A stretch of 22,328 bases of DNA from Tritrichomonas foetus (lineage: Eukaryota > Parabasalia > Tritrichomonadida > Tritrichomonadidae), in assembly GCA_001839685.1 (NCBI GenBank), contig MLAK01001290.1:1-22328 (forward strand), given 5' to 3'. Numbering within the stretch: the first letter of the stretch is position 1; the number at the start of each line of letters is the position of its first letter. A model generated the notes under the pieces. The model made no database searches, was not told the origin of the DNA, and worked only from the letters and a program-made list of their open reading frames with translations. This document shows, in pieces, positions 15,149 to 22,328 of the stretch. The position numbers were made by a program, and so were the translations under genes.

Positions 15149-18100
15149 TTAAATCATCAGAAGGAAGTCATCATTATCATCTGGCTCTACTACAGTTGTT
15201 GCTGAGAAGAAACTGCTTACATCTGTCTCATTTTGCTGCTTTTGATAAGTTGAAGCAAATGTCGGAGTGATTCCAAATTGAGTTTTTACGAAGTTTGCCA
15301 AGATTTCTGCAGCTTGAGTTTGTTCAAATTTTGGAAATGGCAGAACTTGTTGTGGATCTCGTTCATAGCTATAATAAGATCCATTTTCGATCGGTTTCAC
15401 AAAGCTTTTGAGAATATTGGTCATTGGGGAATCTTCAATTGTTGGTTCTTCTTCACTACTTTCGATTATATTTGATGTGGTATTATTTTGCATTCCAAAT
15501 GGATTAAATCCACCAATCTGAAGAGTAGGAAATGTTTTATCTGTGCTCTTTGATGTCATTGGAGCAGTTGGTGATGAAGAAATTGGTTCAGTAGTGAAAT
15601 TATAGAAATCAGAATGAGAAGATGATACTGGGGAATTTTTGGTTATTGTTGTATTTAATGAAAATCCAAAAATATCATCGTTTGTTACATTTCCTATTGT
15701 ATCTGTTGAAGTGTTTGAAGGAGTTGAAGATTGTTGAGAATTTGATTCAATTTTTTGTGGTTCGGAAGAAACGTCAAACAAATCTGGAATATTTTGTTCT
15801 TCTTTTTGGTTTGGTTGCTGTTGTTGATCATCTGTTGTTTCCGAAGATGCAGCTGGTTCAGTCTTTGATGCTTTTTGGTTTTGTTCAGGATTGACCATTC
15901 CAAATGGATTAAAACCAGAATTATTGATTACAGTTTGTGATTGTTCATTTGAAGAATTTGTTTGGCCAAAAGTGAAACCTGAAAATGGATTTCCTACTGT
16001 TTCTTGATTTGATTCGTTTTGTGATTGATTTTGTGGTTCTTTTTCTTCTTTTATTTCATTTTGTTGAGTGAAAGAATTACGGATATCACTAAAAAGATCA
16101 GTTTTTTGTGTTTCTTCATTTGGTTTCTTTTCTGTTTGTTGACCGAAAGCATTTGACAAATCACCAAATGGATTTTCTGTATTTGCTTCAGTTGCTGGCT
16201 TTGTTGATGAACCTCCAAATGCACCACCAAAATCAGCAAAAGGATTATCAATGTCAACTTTCTTTTGTGAATTTTCGTCAACATTTTTAACCTCATTGTT
16301 TTCACTGGCAAAACTGTTGGCGAATGGATTCGATTCATTTGCAGGAGTAATATTATTTGTTGTGTCTGACTGTGCGGGAAATGAAGAAGCAAATGGATTT
16401 GAATTGGGTGAAGGTGATGTAGCAAATGGATTAGAATTGGATGAAGAAGAAGAGGGTGCAAATGGATTGGAGTTTAATGGCTGGCCACCAACTGCGAAAG
16501 GATTGTCTCCATTGTCTTCAATTGTTGGCAAAATGAATGGTGGTGGTTTTTCAGGAAGAGTATTATCAATTTCATCAGGATTGCTTGGGAAATCATCGAA
16601 AACATCTTTTTTACCATTATGCCTTTCAGGTGGTCTTGTCGATGCTGGTTGTGGTTGATTTTGTGGTTTTCGTTGAGCTTGTGTTTGTTGCTGTGGTTTG
16701 CAGAAATCAGGCTCAGTGTTTTCTTCCACCGAATGAGAAGCTGAAAATGGATCTTTTATTTCGGATGTTTGTGGTTGACTTTGTGATGCCATTGTTGATG
16801 ATTTAAATGGATCACTTGTACCTGGTGGTGCAGCAAATGGATTAAATGGATTACTTTGTCCACTAGCAAATGGATTAAATGATTCTTTTTTAGGTTCTAC
16901 TGGTTTTGTTTCATTTGATGAGAATAGATCAAGTCCAATGTTTGATGGAGAAATACCAGAATTGGAAGCTGGTATATTTTGTGAAGTTTGCGGCATGGAG
17001 AAGTCAAATAAATCAAGATCAGGAGTTGCAGGGGCCGAGGAAGGAGCTGCAATTGGATTTACTGGGGCTTCTGGTTTCGATTCATTTTCTTGATTGAACA
17101 TTCGGATGGAGTTTTCATTTGAAGGTGCAAATGGATTATCTATATCAAATGAAGTTGTAGAAGGCTTAGTATTCTCTGCTGGTTTTGGTTCTTCTTTTGT
17201 CTGTTGAACAGTTCCAAACATTGAGAATGAACTTCCTGGTCCAAATGGATTATCATCATCAACTTTCTGTTGATTTTGGGCACTATCTGCCTTAACCACA
17301 TTCGGTGGTTGGGTTGATTGTTGTTGTTGTGTTTGTGGGAATGCGTTAGTTGTCTGTTCTTGCTGTTCTTGTTGTTGTGGAGTTGGCTGTTGTAATGAAT
17401 TCATAAATGGATTTTGTTCTGGCTGAGATGGAGTCTGTGGCTGTTGGGCTGCTGTTGGGAAGAAATCAGCAAATGTTGCGGCTTTACCTGGATTTTCAAC
17501 TCCACTGAAAGCGTTAGCAAATCCTTCATTGGAAAGTTGATTAATAGTTGATCCAAATGTGCTGAAGCTTCCCCCAAATGGATTTGCTTGTGGTGATGAT
17601 CCAAATGTGGTAACTTCACCATCCGTTGCAAATGGATTTGAAATTTCTTTTGGTGGTGGTGCGAATAAGTTGCTCATATCCTGTGTATCTTTGGGTGGTT
17701 CGAGCGAAGCAGAAATTGGATTTTGTAATTCGGGAGAAAGTCCAAAAGGCGAAGAATTATCACCGAAAGGTGAACCAGAATTGCCATCAAATGATCCTTG
17801 TTGTTCATTGTTTTGATCAATTTGTGTATTTTGGAATGGATTTGGTGAAATTTCTGGCTGTGAATTCACTGAAGAAGAATCTGGCTTATCTGGTTGGTTT
17901 TGCTCAGATTCGTCTTCTGGTCCACCAAACATATTTCGAATATCGGTCACAGATGCTTTAATTGAAGCTTGAATTGGCTCAACATGTTGTTTAGGTTGAT
18001 TAAATTGTTGAATTACTTCAGGTTGTTGTTGTGGTTGTTGTTTCTGTGGTTGTGGGTTTGGATTGAAAGGATCAAAAGCACTCATGTTGTCATTCTTTAT

Positions 18101-20782
18101 GCGTTCTTCAATTGCTTTTTTACGTTCTTCTTCAACAAAGTATGGAATATTGGATGGATTTGTTTGAATTGCTGACTCTGGTTCAGGAACAACACCACTT
18201 TGTTGATTTTGGTCAAGATTTTGCATATTTTCATCGATGACAAACGTTAAATTTGACATTGGACGAAGTTCAGTCATTCCAAATGGGTTAAATGGTTGAG
18301 ATTGTGAATTCTCTGCGTTTTCAGTTGGCTTTTCTGTTTGTTGATCAAATCCAAAATTCGGCGGCTGTTGAGTTTGTTGTTGAGAACCAGAAAATGTGAA
18401 TCCTTGGAAATTTATATTTTGATTCTCATCTGTTTTTGCAAATGTAAATCCTCCTGTAGATGGATCTTCCGTTTGTTTACCAAAAGAAGGTTGCTGTCCA
18501 AAAGCTGACTGACCAAACATCGAAGTATTTCCAAAAGATGCCTGTTGGCCTTCTGTAGTTTGTGGTAAAGTTGGTTGTGTTTCAAATTGAGGCTGAGGAT
18601 CAGATTCAGATACAGCTTGACGAAAAGCATCAGCAAAAGAAGATTTAGAACTCGTTTGTTGTGAAAATGGATTAGAATCGATACTTCCTTGTTGCTGTGA
18701 TTGTGTTGGCTGAATGAAAGAGATTCCATCATCAATTGAAGTTGGAGTTGCAGGTGCTCCATTAGATCCTTGTTGTTGTGGAATAGAAGAACCCATGAAT
18801 GGATTTTCATTTTGGCTTGATTGAATTGTAAATGGATTTGGATCGTTATTTGGTGCTATTGAAGAAAATGGAGAACCACCCGTTGAACCTTGTTGTTGAG
18901 CAAATGGATTGAATTTGTTCTCTTGGTTTTGGCTTGATGCACCGAAAAGATCTGTTGGCGGCATGAATGGATTTGCTGATTTTGCTGCAGGTGGTTGATT
19001 TTGTGGAGAACCGCCAAAAAGATCATTCACGTTATTTAAAGAAGGAATTCCTCCATTTGATCCAGATTGCGTAGTTTTGAATGTTGATTCAAATGGATTT
19101 GCATTATTTATATTATTTTCGATATTATTCACGTTTGTTGAGTTGTTGTTGTTAAATCCAAAATTATTGTTGGTGAATGGATTATCATTATTAAGAGTAT
19201 TTGTTGAACTAGTGAAAGTGAATTGTTCATTATTTACATTATTAGTTTCATTATTCAAATTTGTGTTATTATTTGTGCTTGGGGTTAACATTGAATTGGT
19301 ATCAAATTGTTTGATTGGTTCTGAATCTTTTGGCTTTGCTGAAGCTATTGGATTAAAACTAGAAAATGGATCATCATTACTCTCTGTAACAGTTTTTTGG
19401 CTTTGACCAAAGCTTGCATTATTCAAACCAGAACTTAAATTAGAATTCACACTGTTTGCAGGATTTGTGCTTGATGTAAAAGTGAAGTCATTTTGGATAG
19501 AATTACTTTGAAAAGTTTGATTTGATCCAGAAAATTGATCATTTCCAAAGTTAAATTGCTGTTGTTGGATTTGATTTTGTTGTTGTTGTTGAGGTTGTAA
19601 AACAGGAGTGATCATTGGTTCAGGTTCTTCTGAACTGAAAAGTGCCCTCATGTTTTGATTTTGATTTTGATTTATTGTTGAAGATGCAATTTGGTTTGGT
19701 TGTGGCGTAGGTTCGTCAATGATTTGAATTTGAAGAGGTTGTGGTTGATTTTCAGTTGTTTGCGGTTTGGGTGGATTTGTCAAATCACTAAAAGGATCAT
19801 TAGCAGCAGCAGGTGTCTGAGGGTTTGAATTTTGAGTATTATGAATATTATAAAAATCAGTCGTTTGGTTTTGTGAAAAAGCTTTTGCATCATTTGAGCC
19901 AAATTGTTGATTCTGTTGGTTAAATTGTTGAGTCTGCTGGTTAAATTGTTGATTCTGTTGGTTAAATTGTTGAGTCTGCTGGTTAAATTGTTGAGTCTGT
20001 TGATTAAATTGTTGATTCTGTTGGTTAAATTGTTGAGTTTGTTGATTAAATTGTGAACCAAAATTAAAACCAGAAGACATTTGTGTGTTTTGTTGACCAG
20101 AAAAGTTAAAACCAGGTGTATTTTGACTTTGTGCCATGTCAAATTGTGAATTATTAAAGTTATTCATACCAGGAGTCATATTATTATTGTTGCTAAAAGT
20201 ATTATTCATTTGAGCATTCATTTGATACCCAAAATTATTTTGTTGAGGTGAAATTGGCGGTTCACTTTGGAATGCACTTCTAAAAGCATTCAAATCTGCT
20301 TTCTTTGGCTTTTCTTCAATAATTTGAATATTTGGCTGCTGTGGCTGATTTTGAGGCTTTTGCGGTTGGGCCTGCTGTTGCTGTGGGTATTTGCGTGTCT
20401 GGGTCTTTGGTTTGGGATTAAACGGATCGAAGGCGTCGAATTGATCATCTTTTTTATCATCGCTCGATTTGAGAATAGATTCCGGCATTGGCGGCGGCTT
20501 GTATCCAGGATTCGTGAATTGAGGGCCAGCAGCAGAATAGCCACCCATTCCTTGATTCATCGGATTATTGCCATCGTTTAAATCGAAGTGGAAAACTAAA
20601 TTTTGTTGCGGTATTGGTTGTGCGTAACCGTAGGGCTGTTGCGGAGGAACGTACGAGGCAGCATGAGCACCGAACATATTTCGTGTTTGGTTTTGCATCA
20701 TGTTTGGAGCGCCAGGCTGTTGATAAATTTGATTTCCACCTTGTTGGTAATTCGAATAGTATCCACTGTTATAATTTTGCAT
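15149..20782 (-). CDS. giant Q/N-rich protein with NPF, DPF, DLF and FG motifs
   Basis: The 1877-residue ORF is uninterrupted and almost wholly disordered (Q, N, S, P, F rich). I count about 27 NPF tripeptides between roughly residues 533 and 1762, about 6 DPF and 6 DLF. NPF binds EH domains, and DPF/DLF-type peptides bind AP-2 appendages or clathrin in endocytic adaptors, so an endocytic scaffold (Eps15/epsin/Pan1-like in logic, not in domains) is the leading idea. The protein also has about 32 FG dipeptides and several FxFG-like peptides (GFNFGSQ, GFTFGQT, SAFGQQPSFG), so an FG-nucleoporin is the main alternative. A Tyr/Gly/Gln-rich start, seven QQ-F-N heptads (19904-20050), a repeated [D/N]xRxxF peptide and a more structured C-terminus (~1800-1877, ending DDNDDFLLMI) are further marks. 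No EH, ENTH or Nup autoproteolytic domain is seen. It diverges from the SMP-like gene. Confidence 0.85.
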   Translation of the reverse strand: MQNYNSGYYSNYQQGGNQIYQQPGAPNMMQNQTRNMFGAHAASYVPPQQPYGYAQPIPQQNLVFHFDLNDGNNPMNQGMGGYSAAGPQFTNPGYKPPPMPESILKSSDDKKDDQFDAFDPFNPKPKTQTRKYPQQQQAQPQKPQNQPQQPNIQIIEEKPKKADLNAFRSAFQSEPPISPQQNNFGYQMNAQMNNTFSNNNNMTPGMNNFNNSQFDMAQSQNTPGFNFSGQQNTQMSSGFNFGSQFNQQTQQFNQQNQQFNQQTQQFNQQTQQFNQQNQQFNQQTQQFNQQNQQFGSNDAKAFSQNQTTDFYNIHNTQNSNPQTPAAANDPFSDLTNPPKPQTTENQPQPLQIQIIDEPTPQPNQIASSTINQNQNQNMRALFSSEEPEPMITPVLQPQQQQQNQIQQQQFNFGNDQFSGSNQTFQSNSIQNDFTFTSSTNPANSVNSNLSSGLNNASFGQSQKTVTESNDDPFSSFNPIASAKPKDSEPIKQFDTNSMLTPSTNNNTNLNNETNNVNNEQFTFTSSTNTLNNDNPFTNNNFGFNNNNSTNVNNIENNINNANPFESTFKTTQSGSNGGIPSLNNVNDLFGGSPQNQPPAAKSANPFMPPTDLFGASSQNQENKFNPFAQQQGSTGGSPFSSIAPNNDPNPFTIQSSQNENPFMGSSIPQQQGSNGAPATPTSIDDGISFIQPTQSQQQGSIDSNPFSQQTSSKSSFADAFRQAVSESDPQPQFETQPTLPQTTEGQQASFGNTSMFGQSAFGQQPSFGKQTEDPSTGGFTFAKTDENQNINFQGFTFSGSQQQTQQPPNFGFDQQTEKPTENAENSQSQPFNPFGMTELRPMSNLTFVIDENMQNLDQNQQSGVVPEPESAIQTNPSNIPYFVEEERKKAIEERIKNDNMSAFDPFNPNPQPQKQQPQQQPEVIQQFNQPKQHVEPIQASIKASVTDIRNMFGGPEDESEQNQPDKPDSSSVNSQPEISPNPFQNTQIDQNNEQQGSFDGNSGSPFGDNSSPFGLSPELQNPISASLEPPKDTQDMSNLFAPPPKEISNPFATDGEVTTFGSSPQANPFGGSFSTFGSTINQLSNEGFANAFSGVENPGKAATFADFFPTAAQQPQTPSQPEQNPFMNSLQQPTPQQQEQQEQTTNAFPQTQQQQSTQPPNVVKADSAQNQQKVDDDNPFGPGSSFSMFGTVQQTKEEPKPAENTKPSTTSFDIDNPFAPSNENSIRMFNQENESKPEAPVNPIAAPSSAPATPDLDLFDFSMPQTSQNIPASNSGISPSNIGLDLFSSNETKPVEPKKESFNPFASGQSNPFNPFAAPPGTSDPFKSSTMASQSQPQTSEIKDPFSASHSVEENTEPDFCKPQQQTQAQRKPQNQPQPASTRPPERHNGKKDVFDDFPSNPDEIDNTLPEKPPPFILPTIEDNGDNPFAVGGQPLNSNPFAPSSSSSNSNPFATSPSPNSNPFASSFPAQSDTTNNITPANESNPFANSFASENNEVKNVDENSQKKVDIDNPFADFGGAFGGSSTKPATEANTENPFGDLSNAFGQQTEKKPNEETQKTDLFSDIRNSFTQQNEIKEEKEPQNQSQNESNQETVGNPFSGFTFGQTNSSNEQSQTVINNSGFNPFGMVNPEQNQKASKTEPAASSETTDDQQQQPNQKEEQNIPDLFDVSSEPQKIESNSQQSSTPSNTSTDTIGNVTNDDIFGFSLNTTITKNSPVSSSHSDFYNFTTEPISSSPTAPMTSKSTDKTFPTLQIGGFNPFGMQNNTTSNIIESSEEEPTIEDSPMTNILKSFVKPIENGSYYSYERDPQQVLPFPKFEQTQAAEILANFVKTQFGITPTFASTYQKQQNETDVSSFFSATTVVEPDDNDDFLLMI
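19904..20050 (-). repeat. 21-bp coding tandem repeat (7 copies)
   Basis: Seven 21-bp units encode FNQQ[T/N]QQ heptads in the N-terminal part of the NPF-rich protein, in the order T, N, T, T, N, T, N. They form a Gln-rich stretch with regularly spaced Phe. The near-identity of the units points to recent expansion. Confidence 0.93.
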
Positions 20783-21064
20783 CGTTTAATTGATAAAATA
20801 ATTGGTTGGATTTTTTTTAATAATTTTTGGTTTGACTTTTTCAGAAGGGTGTTTGAGAAAAACCGTAGGAATCGACACAAATCATATATAACGATATAAA
20901 CTTTTTCACGTCTTATATAGCCATATCGAATATCCTGTTTAAACCATATATCCTGTGAAACATTCCCAAAACGATCGTTTTTCTATGAAGTTAATAATTA
21001 TTTTTGTTAACCATATTTGAGACGTGAACGTTTAAAAATCTTTTTTTAGAATGAAATAAAACAA
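20783..21064. promoter_or_regulatory. divergent promoter region of NPF-rich and SMP-like genes
   Basis: The 282-bp spacer separates two divergent start codons. For the minus-strand gene it contains the motif at 20831-20847. For the plus-strand gene no comparable motif is visible; a T-run and AGAATGAAATAAAACAA precede the ATG. The sequence is AT-rich, with no other gene. Confidence 0.45.
20831..20847 (-). promoter_or_regulatory. upstream motif CTTCTGAAAAAGTCAAA
   Basis: On the minus strand this 17-mer ends 48 nt upstream of the ATG at 20782. It equals the CK1 upstream motif except for one base (G to C in GTGAAA/GTCAAA). The role is inferred from recurrence. Confidence 0.5.
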
Positions 21065-22042
21065 ATGTTTATATTCAGCTTATTAATCTTTTTCGTCGGC
21101 TTCATACTCGGAATCATCGTCTTATTCGCAATATTATTCATTTTGTCCCTGCAAGAAATCAGAAAATCGCCAAGACCCAAGCCAAAATCCAAAAAAGAAA
21201 ATCGACCAATCAATTTTGGCGATGCCACGCAACTGCAGTGGATGAACAGACTCCTTTGGAGGACTTATCCGATCCTGCTAAACCGACATAAAATCAAAAC
21301 CCAGATAAAATCGATTTTTGCGCAAATTCCAAAAGATATTCCACAGATCAGAAAATTGAATCTGTCTCAATTTTGTACCGGATTGACGCCCCCGTTTTTG
21401 GATAATGCGTCACTTCACCTTGAAGATGAATCTGATTATCTCAAATTCTGTTTTCATTTTGAACCTGACCTTGAAATTGGCGCGGAAGTTGAATACGGGG
21501 TCAAAATAATCGGAAGCATTCCAGTTGCTGCAGAATTTAAACTTCACAGCTTAAATGGTCACTTCATCTTGAAGATACCACCTGAAAAAGGAAAATTGGA
21601 AATCGGAATTAAAGAAAATACATTCATTAATTTTGATATTACTGCACAATTAGGTGTTGTTTTATTTAAAAGTGAAGAGTGGAAAAGCGTATGGGCGAAT
21701 TTGAAGAATTGGATTCACCATTTCCTTCATACAATCGTGATTAAAATTCCACTTGAAGAAAACTTGGAAAAAGCAGCTAATCCAATAAATAAAACCAGTT
21801 CAGCACAAGAAATAAAACTCAAACAGCCTGAAAAACCGGTTGTTCGCAAAACAATTTCACCGAGCAAGTCATCCCCATCAATTTCACATAGAAATTCACC
21901 TTCCCAAGCATCAAAACCGAAAGCATCACCAACACAGAATCGTTCTCCAAAAACTTCCCCTTCAAGAAGAGCTGAAAACGAAGGATGCTCGCAAGGATTC
22001 AAAATAAGACACTATATGGCTAAATGGGATTACGAATTTTAA
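21065..22042 (+). CDS. membrane-anchored SMP-like lipid-transfer protein
   Basis: The 325-residue protein opens with one strongly hydrophobic helix (residues 1-30, MFIFSLLIFFVGFILGIIV...) followed by a basic stretch (RKSPRPKPKSKK), the pattern of an ER anchor with cytosolic remainder. Residues about 50-235 look like an SMP domain: the QLQWMNRLLWRTYPILL helix (57-) resembles the start of SMP domains in extended synaptotagmins and TEX2/PDZD8, followed by alternating strands (LHLEDESDYLKFCFHFEPDLEIGAEVEYGVKI...). SMP domains carry lipids between apposed membranes at contact sites. No C2, PH or PDZ domain follows; residues about 255-318 are a Ser/Pro/Lys-rich disordered tail with many SP sites, possibly phospho-regulated or binding acidic lipids. 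The domain call rests on pattern, not alignment. Confidence 0.68.
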   Translation: MFIFSLLIFFVGFILGIIVLFAILFILSLQEIRKSPRPKPKSKKENRPINFGDATQLQWMNRLLWRTYPILLNRHKIKTQIKSIFAQIPKDIPQIRKLNLSQFCTGLTPPFLDNASLHLEDESDYLKFCFHFEPDLEIGAEVEYGVKIIGSIPVAAEFKLHSLNGHFILKIPPEKGKLEIGIKENTFINFDITAQLGVVLFKSEEWKSVWANLKNWIHHFLHTIVIKIPLEENLEKAANPINKTSSAQEIKLKQPEKPVVRKTISPSKSSPSISHRNSPSQASKPKASPTQNRSPKTSPSRRAENEGCSQGFKIRHYMAKWDYEF

Positions 22043-22099
22043 CCAAAAAAAAAGAAAAAAAAAAAGAATCAAGAAAATAGATTTTGTACCTCCTATATA

Positions 22100-22153
22100 A
22101 TAGGTCTACACTGTGGTCCACCCAAGTTTGGGTGAACCACCCCGTAGACCTAT
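22100..22153. repeat. long imperfect hairpin after the SMP-like gene
   Basis: ATAGGTCTAC (22100-22109) pairs with GTAGACCTAT (22144-22153). Inside lie a 3x3 internal loop, a 5-bp stem (GTGGT/ACCAC), one mismatch and a 7-bp stem CACCCAA/TTGGGTG closing at 22126-22127. It starts 58 nt after the stop codon. It could be a 3'-UTR structure or the fold-back of a small mobile element. Confidence 0.9.
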
Positions 22154-22192
22154 CACGAACTATTCATGAACTTTTCCTCACTACCGACATAC

Positions 22193-22288
22193 ACTAATGA
22201 TAGAACGAATGACATACACTAATGATAACACGTATGGATATACTAATGATAGAACGAATGGTTACCACTAATGATAGCACTAATGACA
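22193..22288 (+). repeat. short tandem repeat ACTAATGATA, 5 copies
   Basis: ACTAATGATA occurs at 22193, 22218, 22242 and 22267, with ACTAATGACA at 22279. The spacing is 24-25 bp apart from the last interval. Between the copies GAACGAATG is partly conserved, so the true unit is about 25 bp and degenerate. Confidence 0.85.
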
Positions 22289-22328
22289 ATCCTATATAAA
22301 AGGTCATATATTATGTTTGGGTCATTAC

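Larger units (their letters stand above)
22043..22328. other. right-edge repeat-rich non-coding region
   Basis: After an A-rich tract (22046-22066) this stretch carries a long hairpin (22100-22153), five ACTAATGAYA units (22193-22288) and two copies of TCCTATATAA-N-AGGTC 199 bp apart (22091 and 22290). No gene is visible before the window ends. Confidence 0.75.

Noticed and set aside
15622..20581. Many ORFs of 60-136 codons in other frames of the NPF-rich gene
   Set aside because: They come from Q/N-rich repeat codons read out of frame (Leu/Ile/His or Leu/Val-rich products) and lie inside one intact 1877-codon frame.
1..22328. CRISPR array, prokaryotic operons or ribosome binding sites
   Set aside because: Gene types (CK1, FEN1, SMP-like, pogo transposase) are eukaryotic, and no spacer-repeat array is present.

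Overview
The window looks like nuclear DNA of a trichomonad parabasalid, most like Tritrichomonas or Trichomonas. This is inferred from content, not from a database match. The reasons are AT-rich intergenic DNA, uninterrupted long ORFs in the standard code with no visible introns, a casein kinase 1 with a long disordered tail, a TCAF/M60-like protein, very Asn/Gln-rich proteins, and several decayed gene relics.

Layout from left to right. Positions 1-894 hold no intact gene. Next is an acylation-motif TCAF/M60-like protein whose zinc-protease motif is destroyed (895-3093, +). Convergent to it is a casein kinase 1-like kinase with a long low-complexity tail (3403-5715, -). After about 1 kb of AT-rich spacer comes a 4.0-kb region bracketed by a near-perfect 28-bp inverted repeat and TA dinucleotides (about 6690-10695). 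It carries an intact pogo/Tigger-like DD35D transposase (6892-8214, +), and I read it as a Tc1/mariner-pogo transposon. Its right half lacks intact genes but holds relics, including an antisense fragment that resembles the linker in front of class III nucleotidyl cyclase domains. To its right is a relic that looks like a membrane-protein C-terminus (10964-11203).

FEN1 (11440-12558, -) and a helical-repeat (ARM-like) protein (12719-14158, +) diverge from a 160-bp spacer. Positions 14159-15148 hold a 20-bp tandem repeat and a decayed minus-strand gene. A 1877-residue Q/N-rich protein packed with NPF, DPF, DLF and FG motifs fills 15149-20782 (-). It diverges from a small membrane-anchored SMP-like (lipid-transfer) protein (21065-22042, +). 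The right edge has a strong hairpin and short tandem repeats.

Functionally this is a mix of housekeeping (FEN1), signalling (CK1), membrane and trafficking candidates (the NPF protein, the SMP protein, the M60-like protein) and mobile DNA. No operon-like system is evident. Three unrelated genes (M60-like, CK1, NPF protein) share a CTGAAAAAGT-type motif 24-56 nt upstream of the ATG, a candidate core promoter element.
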